Positions 1 to 8,479 of a stretch of DNA of 38,247 bases are shown here, one piece after another. This DNA comes from Chryseobacterium sp. Leaf394 (GTDB lineage: Bacteria; Bacteroidota; Bacteroidia; Flavobacteriales; Weeksellaceae), in assembly GCF_001424105.1 (NCBI RefSeq), contig NZ_LMQH01000011.1:1685639-1723885 (forward strand). The letters run 5' to 3'. The notes below the pieces were generated by a model that saw only the letters and a list, made by a program, of their open reading frames with translations, was not told where the DNA came from and ran no database searches. Position numbers and translations under genes: made by a program. Numbering within the stretch: position 1 is the first letter of the stretch; each line of letters opens with the position of its first letter.

Positions 1-3000
1 AATCTGTTGTTCTTTTTGTCTGGCAAAATTAGAATCTATCGGTTCAATCACATCCATGAGGTAAGAATAGTAGGAGGTAATTTTTTGGGCATTGTCCTCT
101 ATTTCATTTCTTGCCTTGTCTTTGCCCATTGCCTGAGCTTTTTTCACGAAAGCATTGAATTTTTTATCAATAGGCTCCATAGATTTCACAAGATAATCGT
201 AAGCTTTCTGGTTCTGACCCAGTTTTCTGTAAGCATCGGTTACCGCAGTTACCACTAATGAATACTCAGCTGGTTTTGATCTCATCTGTCTGCCGATATT
301 TCTCTGCTCAGCCGGATCTAAAGTCAGATAAAAATCATATTCTTCAAAAATTCCTTTCTTCAGATTTTCTGCGATTTCCAAAGCTTTTTTCTCCTGTCCT
401 GCCATGATGTATCCGTTCACCATTGAGCTCAGAGATCTTGGATCACTGTATTTTGATGCAGGAATTTCTTTAGACGCCAAATCAAGGATTTCCAGAGCTC
501 TTTTCTTATCACCTTTTAAAGCTAAAGCTGCTGCTGCTCTGCTTGCTGCACCTCTGTAGCCGATGATATTTGAAGTAGCAGTCTCATCAAAATGTACATT
601 CAGATCTTTGAAGTTACCCCATCTGAAATTTTTCACAATGTTATAAAGAGAATTTCCGTCTACTCTTCCCATCTCACCGTCACTGCTTCTTGGTGTACGG
701 ATCGGAACCAATCTGTAGCTGAAACCGTCAAACTGCAGATACTCGTCCAAATAGAAAATATTTTCGCTGTCGTAAATTCCACCTGATGAGAAATTGAGTG
801 ATCTCTTCCAGTCGAAATTGGCAAGAATATCAAACATAATCAGGTTGCTTTTGTACAGAGTATTCGCTTTGTAATCCACTGTTATATGATCCACCACATT
901 TGGTAAATCTGCTGCTGTAATTGTTCCTGATTTTAAAGCATTCGCTTTGTTTACAGGGATTACAAACTTATTTACCGGAAGGAAATTGTATTTTTCATAC
1001 TTTTCTCCACCAAATATCTCCTTTAAAACTTCATCTTTCTCAGGAGATTGAATTTTAATGAACTCTATAGCCTCTTTTACCGTCATTGAATCTTTTTCAA
1101 GATATCCCTGGAAAGTTCTGATAACACCTTCTGCAGTTCCTTTTGCCTGAAGGGTTTCAAAAATATTTTTCCAGTCGCCAGGTTTCATCATGTAAATCTG
1201 ATCATTCACGCCGTCACGGTAATCGTCATGTTTCAGCTGTCCCGGCACCGGCATTGCGTTGTAGGTTCTTCTTTTAACCTGATCAATATTCCAAGGAGTT
1301 GCAAGTAAAGTGAAATTAACCACTTTTACATCGTCTCTGAACCTTTCCGTTTCCTGCATTGCCCAAACCGGATACGTATCATTATCTCCATAAACAAATA
1401 AAATATCGTCTTTCGGTAAAGATTTCAACATGGAGTAAGAGTAATCGTAAGCTGTATAACGGCCGCTTCTGTCATGAACATTATAGTTCTGGAAGCCCAT
1501 CATCAAAGGGATTCCAAGTAACACCACACCAAAACCAATATTGGCTAAATTAGATCTCACTTTAGACTGCAGATACCATAGAATTCCTCCGGCACCCAAA
1601 CCTATCCAGATGGCAAAGGCGTAGAAGGAGCCCACAGTTGCATAATCTCTTTCTCGTGGCTCGTAAGGCTTCATTCCTGTATAGAAAACGATTCCGATAC
1701 TTGTTAAAATGAATAAAGATAATAAAGCGTAGAATCTTCCGAAATCTCTGTTAAGCTGGAAATAACATCCCAAAACACCCAAAAGCATCGGTAGGAAAAA
1801 GAATGCAACTGTACTTTCGTTTCTGAATTTTGACGGCATTGCATTCTGATCTCCATACAAAGCATTATCAATAAAAGGAATTCCTGAAATCCAGTTTCCA
1901 CGTGTAATTTCCTGGTTTCCTTCAAGGTCATTCTGTCTTCCTGCAAAGTTCCAGAAAAGGTATCTCACAAAGTAATATCCGTTTTGGAACGTGATAAAAT
2001 AATGCATGTTATCAACAAATGAAGGCCTCTGAACTTTAATTAAATTATAAGGTCTAACCTTTAAATAATCTGAAACAGAAATATCTTTTTCATCATATTT
2101 GGTTTTGAGTTCGTTGAAAATCTGCTGCGCTTCCGGACTGTCTGCTACATCAGGATTATCAAAATTAAATTCGAAAGACGGCGCGCCATACATAGCCATG
2201 TAATTAGCCATTACCGCTTTATCTTCATTAAACATTCTCGGCATAAGGCTCACATGATCCTTATTGAAAACGTAATTAAATCTGTCACCAGTTTTTCTGT
2301 AGGTTCCGGTTTTTTCATCTTTTTCGTAGATCTCTCCGGTTTTATCGGTTTTAAAACTTCCATCCTCATTTTTTTCAATACCGTTGGCATCTAAAAATGC
2401 AGTATAGTTCTGTCCGTAAATCGTTGGCCAGTCACCGTACTGTTCTCTGTTGTAATAATCAAGCATACCGATGGCAGTATCCGGATCATTAAGGTTCATT
2501 GGTGGGTTGGCGTTAGCTCTGATTGGAATAACCATCCAGCATGAGAAACCGATAACCATAAATACGGAGGAAAGAGCTACCGTCTGATAAATTTTCTTTT
2601 TTGCTTTTCTTGCATATTTAATGATGAAATAAGAAACAGCAACCATCACGATAAATCCGGCAATCGTTCCTGAGTGGAAAGGCAGTCCTACTCCGTTTAC
2701 CATAAAAATTTCCAGTCTTCCGAACATTGTCATGATCAGTGGGAAGATCAGTTTAAATACAATGATTAAAATTAAAAGCGTCACCCCATTGGCTACGATG
2801 AAATTCTTCCATGTAAATTCATAGTTTCTTGCGTAATAAACAAGACAAACTGCAGGAATTGCAAGCATACACATCATGTGAACACCTACAGAAAGACCTA
2901 CAATGAAAAATATCAGTACAATCCAACGGTCAGCATCCGGAGCGAGATATTCGTTTTCCCATTTTGTAATCAGCCAAACAAGCAATGCAATAAACATCGA

Positions 3001-3459
3001 TGCCATGGAATATACCTCGCCTTCTACTGCAGAAAACCAGAAAGTATCTGAAAATGTGAAACACAATGACCCGATTACCCCTGCGAACAGAATGGCAATT
3101 TCCTGATGTCTGTTGATTTCTTCAAATTCTTTATTCAGAAGTCTTCTTACGAAGTGCGTAATCGTCCAGAACAGAAAAAGAATTGTGAAAGCACTGAAAA
3201 GAGCAGACATTCCGTTGATCACAATTGAATAATTTTCGCCTTTGCCGAAAGCAAAAATACCAGCCACAGCACCCACGATTTGGAAAAGCGCGGCGCCCGG
3301 AGCGTGGGTCACTTCAAGTTTTACGGCAGAAGAAATGTACTCACCACAATCCCAAAAACTAAAGTTGGGTTCTATGGTTGAGAGGTACGTGATAAAGGCA
3401 ATGGCGAATATCACCCATCCGAGAACGGTATTCCATCGCCTGAAAGTCCAGTTTTTCAT
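1..3459 (-). CDS. DUF2723 / GT117-type membrane protein (partial, 3' end beyond window)
   Basis: The frame is open for 1153 codons from its ATG to the window edge, so the C-terminus is missing. The N-terminus has a hydrophobic segment (about residues 12-28) followed by PNFSFWDCGEYISSAVKLEV and THAPGAALFQ. The acidic Asp37/Glu40 after the first membrane segment is the position where GT-C glycosyltransferases carry their catalytic acid. Many further membrane segments follow in the first half. The second half is soluble and ends in TPR-like helices (GDKKRALEILDLASKEIP, QEKKALEIAENLKKG). The DUF2723 family includes eukaryotic TMEM260, an O-mannosyltransferase; in Bacteroidota the proteins are annotated as family 117 glycosyltransferases. 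A role in envelope protein O-glycosylation is inference. It is divergent from the cysteine synthase gene and separated from it by an AT-rich gap of about 220 bases. Confidence 0.85.
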   Translation of the reverse strand, partial: MKNWTFRRWNTVLGWVIFAIAFITYLSTIEPNFSFWDCGEYISSAVKLEVTHAPGAALFQIVGAVAGIFAFGKGENYSIVINGMSALFSAFTILFLFWTITHFVRRLLNKEFEEINRHQEIAILFAGVIGSLCFTFSDTFWFSAVEGEVYSMASMFIALLVWLITKWENEYLAPDADRWIVLIFFIVGLSVGVHMMCMLAIPAVCLVYYARNYEFTWKNFIVANGVTLLILIIVFKLIFPLIMTMFGRLEIFMVNGVGLPFHSGTIAGFIVMVAVSYFIIKYARKAKKKIYQTVALSSVFMVIGFSCWMVIPIRANANPPMNLNDPDTAIGMLDYYNREQYGDWPTIYGQNYTAFLDANGIEKNEDGSFKTDKTGEIYEKDEKTGTYRKTGDRFNYVFNKDHVSLMPRMFNEDKAVMANYMAMYGAPSFEFNFDNPDVADSPEAQQIFNELKTKYDEKDISVSDYLKVRPYNLIKVQRPSFVDNMHYFITFQNGYYFVRYLFWNFAGRQNDLEGNQEITRGNWISGIPFIDNALYGDQNAMPSKFRNESTVAFFFLPMLLGVLGCYFQLNRDFGRFYALLSLFILTSIGIVFYTGMKPYEPRERDYATVGSFYAFAIWIGLGAGGILWYLQSKVRSNLANIGFGVVLLGIPLMMGFQNYNVHDRSGRYTAYDYSYSMLKSLPKDDILFVYGDNDTYPVWAMQETERFRDDVKVVNFTLLATPWNIDQVKRRTYNAMPVPGQLKHDDYRDGVNDQIYMMKPGDWKNIFETLQAKGTAEGVIRTFQGYLEKDSMTVKEAIEFIKIQSPEKDEVLKEIFGGEKYEKYNFLPVNKFVIPVNKANALKSGTITAADLPNVVDHITVDYKANTLYKSNLIMFDILANFDWKRSLNFSSGGIYDSENIFYLDEYLQFDGFSYRLVPIRTPRSSDGEMGRVDGNSLYNIVKNFRWGNFKDLNVHFDETATSNIIGYRGAASRAAAALALKGDKKRALEILDLASKEIPASKYSDPRSLSSMVNGYIMAGQEKKALEIAENLKKGIFEEYDFYLTLDPAEQRNIGRQMRSKPAEYSLVVTAVTDAYRKLGQNQKAYDYLVKSMEPIDKKFNAFVKKAQAMGKDKARNEIEDNAQKITSYYSYLMDVIEPIDSNFARQKEQQI

Positions 3460-3641
3460 AGTATTAAATCAATCATGCGAAAATAAGATTTTTAGATGAT
3501 TTTATACTGATTTTAACAAAATTTAAAAAAAATGGCGTAAATTTTGGCTGCGAAATCAGAAAACTGCAAAACTCAAGTGAAGATTTTTTAACATCATTGC
3601 TGTAGTTTCAAACAAAAGTTTAGAGATTATTTATTTTTTTG

Positions 3642-3649
3642 TATTTTTG
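3642..3649 (+). promoter_or_regulatory. -7 element TATTTTTG of the cysteine synthase gene
   Basis: TATTTTTG fits the Bacteroidota -7 consensus TAnnTTTG. It lies 34 bases before the chosen ATG and overlaps an earlier in-frame ATG at 3639, which argues against that upstream start. No clear TTG is seen at the usual -33 spacing. Confidence 0.6.
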
Positions 3650-3683
3650 CGGTCAGATTTTTATTGAAAAAATTAATAAAATA

Positions 3684-4721
3684 ATGAGTAATGTTTACGA
3701 TAATATTCTTGGCCTTATAGGAAACACTCCTATGGTGAAGCTTAACACTGTCACAAAAGACATCCCAGCAACCGTATATGCCAAGTTAGAATCATGTAAT
3801 CCCGGACATTCAACCAAAGATAGAATTGCTCTTCATATTATAGAAAACGCAGAAAAAAAAGGTTTATTGAACAGTGAATCTGTAGTAGTGGAAACCACTT
3901 CCGGAAATACCGGATTTTCTATTGCTATGGTGTGTATTATAAAAGGATACAAATGTATTCTTGCAGTAAGTGACAAAACGAAGGCTGAGAAAATCGCCTA
4001 CCTAAAGTCTTTGGGAGCACAGGTTTACATTTGCCCGGCAAACGTTCCGGCAAATGATCCGAGATCATACTACGAAGTTGCAAAGAGAATCGCAGCCGAA
4101 ACGCCAAATTCTGTTTACATCAATCAATATTTCAACGAACTTAACGTTGATGCCCACTACCAGACTACAGGTCCTGAAATCTGGGAGCAGACTCAGGGAA
4201 AAATCACCCATCTTTTTGCATGCACAGGAACGGGTGGAACTTTATCCGGATCAGCTAAGTTTTTAAAAGAAAAAAATCCAAACATCAAAATCATTGGTGT
4301 AGATGCTGACGGATCTATTCTGAAAAGCTTCCACGAAACCGGAGAAATCCATAAAGAAGATGTGCATCCTTATCAGATCGAAGGAATGGGAAAAAATTTA
4401 ATTCCTTCTGCCCTTCTATTCGATAAAATTGATGAGTTTGTTAGGGTAAACGACGAAATGTCTGCCTACAGGACCAGAGAAATTGCTTTAAAAGAAGCTA
4501 TAATGGGAGGTTACACAACAGGAGCTGTTACTCAGGGGCTTATCCAATACGCCAACTCTCATCAGTTTGCAGAAAATGATCTTGTAGTTTTAATTTATCC
4601 TGACCACGGCTCGCGTTACATCACAAAAGTTTACAGCGACAAATGGATGGAAGAACAGGGATTCATCAACAACTGTTTTCATAATTATGATGAAGTTTTC
4701 AAAACAGAAATCATAAAATAA
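3684..4721 (+). CDS. PLP-dependent cysteine synthase family protein
   Basis: This fold-type II PLP enzyme of 345 residues should condense an activated serine (O-acetylserine or similar) with sulfide or another nucleophile in the cytoplasm. Visible motifs are NTPMVKL near residue 14, the PLP lysine in GHSTKDR (Lys45), the substrate loop TTSGNTG (71-77), and a glycine-rich phosphate-binding TGTGGT. No regulatory CBS domain follows the catalytic domain. The start at 3684 was preferred to an in-frame ATG 45 bases upstream because the -7 element overlaps that earlier codon and MSNVYDNILGLIGNTP matches the usual family N-terminus. A strong hairpin terminator follows the stop. The exact split between CysK, CysM and cystathionine beta-synthase-like specificity cannot be settled from motifs. 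Confidence 0.9.
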   Translation: MSNVYDNILGLIGNTPMVKLNTVTKDIPATVYAKLESCNPGHSTKDRIALHIIENAEKKGLLNSESVVVETTSGNTGFSIAMVCIIKGYKCILAVSDKTKAEKIAYLKSLGAQVYICPANVPANDPRSYYEVAKRIAAETPNSVYINQYFNELNVDAHYQTTGPEIWEQTQGKITHLFACTGTGGTLSGSAKFLKEKNPNIKIIGVDADGSILKSFHETGEIHKEDVHPYQIEGMGKNLIPSALLFDKIDEFVRVNDEMSAYRTREIALKEAIMGGYTTGAVTQGLIQYANSHQFAENDLVVLIYPDHGSRYITKVYSDKWMEEQGFINNCFHNYDEVFKTEIIK

Positions 4722-4731
4722 GAAATAAAAT

Positions 4732-4765
4732 AAAAGCCTTTTGAAAAAAAACAAAAGGCTTTTTT
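4732..4765 (+). terminator. Rho-independent terminator after the cysteine synthase gene
   Basis: A perfect 12-bp stem (AAAAGCCTTTTG / CAAAAGGCTTTT) with an 8-base A-rich loop runs into T residues. It separates the cysteine synthase gene from the serine palmitoyltransferase gene. Confidence 0.85.
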
Positions 4766-4783
4766 CATTCTATATAATTTAAC

Positions 4784-4791
4784 TAAATTTG
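4784..4791 (+). promoter_or_regulatory. -7 element TAAATTTG of the serine palmitoyltransferase gene
   Basis: TAAATTTG matches TAnnTTTG exactly and lies 36 bases before the ATG, just after the upstream terminator. This indicates separate transcription from the cysteine synthase gene. No good -33 TTG was found. Confidence 0.55.
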
Positions 4792-4827
4792 TTCGTTAAA
4801 ATTTACAATTAAACCCTTTACAAAAAA

Positions 4828-6090
4828 ATGGTAGATATATTTGAAAGAATAAAGCAAAATCCGGGGCCATTGGGTCAGTTTGCCGATTACGCAGAAGGAT
4901 ATTTTGTTTTCCCGAAACTGGAAGGACCTATTGGCCCGAGAATGAGATTTCAAGGTAAAGAAGTAATTTTCTGGAGCGCCAACGATTATTTGGGATTGTG
5001 TAATCATCCTGAAGTTTTGGAAGCGGATGCAAAAGCAGCGGCAGAATACGGAATGTTTTATCCGATGGGAGCAAGAGCAATGTCAGGAGAAACCCAGCAG
5101 CACCAGCAACTGGAGAAGGAATTGGCAGAGTTTACACAAAAGGAAGCTTCTTATCTTTTGAATTTTGGATATCAGGGAATGGTTTCGTGTATCGATGCGT
5201 TGGTTACAAGACACGACGTCATCGTTTATGATGCCGATTCTCACGCATGTATTGTTGACGGAGTACGTCTTCACATGGGAAAAAGTTTTACTTTCAAACA
5301 CAATGATATTGAAAGTTTAGAAAAAAACCTCGCAAGAGCGACAAAAGTAGCTGAAGAAAACGGCGGCGGAATTTTGGTAATCACCGAGGGTGTTTTCGGA
5401 ATGAGAGGAATGCAGGGTAAACTGAAAGAAATCTGTGATTTAAAATCTAAATTCAATTTCAGACTTTTGGTGGATGATGCACACGGTTTCGGAACTTTGG
5501 GTAAAACCGGAGCGGGAGCTGGTGAAGAGCAGGGATGTCAGGATCAGATCGATGTTTACTTCTCTACTTTTGCAAAGTCAATGGCTGGTTTCGGAGCATT
5601 TTTATCCGGAGATCATAAAATTATTCAGTTTTTAAAGTATAATCTCCGTTCTCAGATTTTTGCTAAATCTTTAACAATGCCAATGGTAATCGGAGGTTTA
5701 AAAAGACTTGAGCTTTTAAGAACGCGTCCGGAAATCAAAGATAAATTGTGGGAAAATGTAACCAAGCTTCAAGACGGTCTTAAAGAAAGAGGTTTCAACC
5801 TTGGAAATACCAACACCTGCGTAACTCCTGTTTTCATTCAGGGAACAACAATTGAGGCGACACTTTTAGCAAAAGACTTGAGAGAAAACTATGGTGTGTT
5901 CACTTCAGTTGTGGTATATCCGGTAATTCCAAAAGGAATGATTCTGTTGAGATTAATTCCTACTGCGTCACATACAGATTCGGAAATCAATGAAACTTTA
6001 GCTGCTTTTGAAGGCATCAAAGAAAAACTGGAAACCGGTGTATATGCCGAAATGGAAAAAGAAATGAACATCGAGTACAAGCAGTTGTAA
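4828..6090 (+). CDS. spt: Serine palmitoyltransferase (alpha-oxoamine synthase family)
   Basis: A 420-residue PLP enzyme expected to condense L-serine with an acyl-CoA to give 3-ketosphinganine, the first step of sphingolipid synthesis in Bacteroidota. The N-terminal block FPKLEGPIGPRMRFQGKEV and WSANDYLGL are typical of the Bacteroidota enzyme. His139 in DADSHAC is the residue that stacks on PLP, VDDAHGFGTLG (215-225) contacts the cofactor, and Lys250 in STFAKSMAG is the Schiff-base lysine. Close relatives are glycine C-acetyltransferase (Kbl) and 8-amino-7-oxononanoate synthase (BioF). The longer N-terminus favours the palmitoyltransferase. No threonine dehydrogenase or biotin gene is nearby to support the alternatives. 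Confidence 0.8.
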   Translation: MVDIFERIKQNPGPLGQFADYAEGYFVFPKLEGPIGPRMRFQGKEVIFWSANDYLGLCNHPEVLEADAKAAAEYGMFYPMGARAMSGETQQHQQLEKELAEFTQKEASYLLNFGYQGMVSCIDALVTRHDVIVYDADSHACIVDGVRLHMGKSFTFKHNDIESLEKNLARATKVAEENGGGILVITEGVFGMRGMQGKLKEICDLKSKFNFRLLVDDAHGFGTLGKTGAGAGEEQGCQDQIDVYFSTFAKSMAGFGAFLSGDHKIIQFLKYNLRSQIFAKSLTMPMVIGGLKRLELLRTRPEIKDKLWENVTKLQDGLKERGFNLGNTNTCVTPVFIQGTTIEATLLAKDLRENYGVFTSVVVYPVIPKGMILLRLIPTASHTDSEINETLAAFEGIKEKLETGVYAEMEKEMNIEYKQL

Positions 6091-6116
6091 TTCAGAATTC
6101 TTTCAGTATAATTCAG

Positions 6117-6143
6117 ACCAGCGGAATATTTCCGCTGGTTTTT
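6117..6143 (+). terminator. Terminator after the serine palmitoyltransferase gene
   Basis: ACCAGCGGAA pairs perfectly with TTCCGCTGGT across a 3-base loop, followed by a T run. Confidence 0.85.
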
Positions 6144-6409
6144 CTTTATCTGAGCTGTACATTTTTTTAGATAAGATATTTAAAATCAGATCATTTTCTA
6201 TTCCTGAATCCTAAAATAAAACTCAATTTGAATATAATTTTCACGGTTAAAATTAATCAGTTCAACCTAAAATTTAGATTTCTCAAAAATTCGCCAAAAG
6301 CGGTACATCCTCTAAAATAATTAAATATTTAATAACAATCTGTTAAATTATTACAATTTCATAATATGATTTAGACTTTTTGACTTTAAAATTTAAACAA
6401 TTTACAAAT

Positions 6410-6484
6410 CCTAATTTTTAACAATTTTTAACTAATTAAAGTCACAGGACGTCGATTGGGCGTTATATTCTGTTAAAAATTAGG
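6410..6484. repeat. 14-bp perfect inverted repeat with 47-base spacer
   Basis: CCTAATTTTTAACA (6410-6423) is the exact reverse complement of TGTTAAAAATTAGG (6471-6484). The left arm is followed by a second TTTTTAAC, giving a direct repeat within it. The spacer is less AT-rich than its surroundings and contains GACGTCGATTGGGCG. The right arm ends 19 bases before the -7 element of the glucosaminidase gene. The rest of the gene-free stretch 6144-6537 is plain AT-rich sequence in which I see nothing else. Confidence 0.6.
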
Positions 6485-6503
6485 CTGTTAGTATGTGTAG
6501 GGG

Positions 6504-6511
6504 TAAATTTG
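6504..6511 (+). promoter_or_regulatory. -7 element TAAATTTG of the glucosaminidase-domain gene
   Basis: An exact TAnnTTTG match 26 bases before the chosen ATG. It lies downstream of an in-frame ATG at 6493, which excludes that ATG as the start if this promoter is used. Confidence 0.55.
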
Positions 6512-6537
6512 CAACCATGATTTCAAAACATACAATT

Positions 6538-7002
6538 ATGAAACACAGTTTTAGGTACTTAAGAATTGTAATTTTGAGTTTGGTATTCAGCTTCGTTTCG
6601 TCACAGGTAAATGCACAGACACAAAGCTATATACAAAAAAACAAAACTCTCGCAGAAAAATTATCATCAAAGTACGGCATACCAAGTTCTGTAATACTTG
6701 CAATAGCATTTGTAGAAACAGGAGGCGGAACAAGCAGAAATTCCAAAGCATTAAATAATCACTTCGGGATTGTAGGCAAAAACAACATCGGTTCTAAATA
6801 CAAACAATTTGAATCCAAAGAAGAAAGTTACGAAGCATTTTGCAAACTGGTCGTAAAAAAGAAATACTACACCGCCCTGAAAGGCACAGAAGATTTCGGA
6901 AAATGGGTAAAAGCAATGGCCGGTGCAGGCTACTCTACCCAGCCAGGAGAATGGATGAGAAGAATTAATTCTATCATTCACAAATACCAGCTCAAGGACT
7001 AA
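6538..7002 (+). CDS. Secreted glucosaminidase-domain protein (cell-wall hydrolase)
   Basis: A 154-residue protein with a positively charged start, one hydrophobic stretch and a signal cleavage site after VNAQ, so it is exported. The mature part is a single mannosyl-glycoprotein endo-beta-N-acetylglucosaminidase-type domain (PF01832). SSKYGIPSSVILAIAFVETG carries the candidate catalytic glutamate, followed by NHFGIVG, the segment with YEAFCKLVVKKKYY, and WVKAMAGAGYST. Such domains cleave peptidoglycan glycan strands. No LysM or SH3 cell-wall binding domain is present, so it is a minimal version. In-frame ATGs at 6493 and 6517 are possible but precede or abut the promoter. It sits immediately before an SGNH/MBOAT acyltransfer pair, which suggests a shared envelope role. 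Confidence 0.85.
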   Translation: MKHSFRYLRIVILSLVFSFVSSQVNAQTQSYIQKNKTLAEKLSSKYGIPSSVILAIAFVETGGGTSRNSKALNNHFGIVGKNNIGSKYKQFESKEESYEAFCKLVVKKKYYTALKGTEDFGKWVKAMAGAGYSTQPGEWMRRINSIIHKYQLKD

Positions 7003-7036
7003 ATTCTCAGAATTCAGAACAGAAAAAGAAAAAAGT

Positions 7037-7068
7037 AAAGCTTCAAAAATAATTTGAAGCTTTTTTTT
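7037..7068 (+). terminator. Terminator after the glucosaminidase-domain gene
   Basis: AAAGCTTCAAA pairs with TTTGAAGCTTT across a 5-base loop and is followed by T residues. Confidence 0.85.
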
Positions 7069-7132
7069 ATTTCATATTGTGTGGAATACTGAAACTGATT
7101 AAATTAGCATTCTAAATTTCCCCTAAAATTTT

Positions 7133-8479
7133 ATGTTTGAAAATAAGAATTGGCGGGTGGTATCTCTGATTACCATTTGTTTCGGTATATACTTTATTCT
7201 CTCGGTATTGAGTTTTGCTTTTGGTTTCAGCTGGGAACCATTCGAAAAAGTAAATCTGATTACCGATGTTTTTAAAAAAAATGACAGAGAAAGTACAGAG
7301 GCAGGGAAATTGGCAAAATCAGATCCTAAAAAACAAAATTTAGCTACAGATTTTGAGCTGTATAAAAAACCGGATCTTATCACGCGTTTTTACAAAGATC
7401 AGAATGTAAATGTACTTCCCCATTTTTCGGAAAAACTCCATCAGATCAAATCCACAGGAAAAGGGAAACTCAGAGTTGCTTATTTCGGCGACAGCATGAT
7501 CGAGGGCGATTTACTTACACAGACCTTGCGTCAGCTTCTTCAGAAAGAATTTGGCGGCTACGGTGTAGGTTTTCTTCCCATTCAGACCAATGTGGGAAGT
7601 TTCAGGAAAACCGCATCTATCAAAGGATCCGGGTGGAAGACCACTAACTTTATGGATAAAGGTGCAAAAAACATGTACATTTCAGGGTTCAGCTTCAGCG
7701 GAATGGGAAATTCTGTACTGACGGATAAATCGGTTTCATCTACCCAGACTTTGCAAAAATATCTACTCTACGGAAACGCAGGTGGGGGAAGTATCAATTT
7801 CAACGGCAGCAATGTCAGGCTGAATGGAAATTCTCTCGTTAATTCTCAATTGCTTTCCTCAGATACTTTAGCAACTGTTAATTTCAAAAGTAATTCTGCG
7901 TCAATGCCGGTCTACGGGATGAGTTTTGAATCTGAAAACGGAATTATTCTCGATAATTTTTCTTTCAGAGGAATTACAGGAATTGAATTTAAAAAAATTG
8001 ATGAAGACTTTTTAAAAGCTGTTCAGAATTCCAGTCAATATGATCTGATTGTTATGCAATATGGTGTAAACCTTCTCTGGAAGCCTGATACAGAAGATTT
8101 TTCATTCTACACCAAAAATATGAAACCTGTACTGGAAAAATTTAATAAAGCTTTTCCGAAAACAGACATTCTTCTTGTAAGCAGCGCCGACAGAGCCTTT
8201 ATGTACAACGGAACTTACGAAACCGCAACCGGCCTCCCAAATGTTCTTGAAACTCAGGCACAACTGGCTTTTGATTATAATCTGGCATTTTTCAATCTGT
8301 TTGAAACGATGGGCGGGAAAAATTCAATCGTCGGCTGGGCATTGCAGAATCCACCTTTGGCGAATAAAGATTACATCCATCCCAATGCAAAAGGAACGGA
8401 TGTTCTGGCTCAGAAAATATATCAGGCGCTTATCAAAGATTACAAAAAATACAAACCAACTACCCCAACAGCAAAATGA
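7133..8479 (+). CDS. SGNH hydrolase-type protein coupled to an MBOAT acyltransferase
   Basis: A 448-residue protein with an N-terminal membrane anchor (about residues 8-30) and a periplasmic SGNH domain. LRVAYFGDSMIEGD carries the nucleophile Ser121; the oxyanion and block residues follow in GGYGVGFLPI and VMQYGVNLLW; DYIHPNAKG supplies Asp413 and His416 of the triad. A beta-rich insertion lies at about residues 165-290. Its TGA overlaps the ATG of the MBOAT gene (ATGA), indicating translational coupling. By analogy with PatB and AlgX/AlgJ-type partners, it may move an acyl group delivered by the MBOAT protein onto a periplasmic glycan. Hydrolase activity is an alternative. The substrate is unknown. 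Confidence 0.8.
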   Translation: MFENKNWRVVSLITICFGIYFILSVLSFAFGFSWEPFEKVNLITDVFKKNDRESTEAGKLAKSDPKKQNLATDFELYKKPDLITRFYKDQNVNVLPHFSEKLHQIKSTGKGKLRVAYFGDSMIEGDLLTQTLRQLLQKEFGGYGVGFLPIQTNVGSFRKTASIKGSGWKTTNFMDKGAKNMYISGFSFSGMGNSVLTDKSVSSTQTLQKYLLYGNAGGGSINFNGSNVRLNGNSLVNSQLLSSDTLATVNFKSNSASMPVYGMSFESENGIILDNFSFRGITGIEFKKIDEDFLKAVQNSSQYDLIVMQYGVNLLWKPDTEDFSFYTKNMKPVLEKFNKAFPKTDILLVSSADRAFMYNGTYETATGLPNVLETQAQLAFDYNLAFFNLFETMGGKNSIVGWALQNPPLANKDYIHPNAKGTDVLAQKIYQALIKDYKKYKPTTPTAK

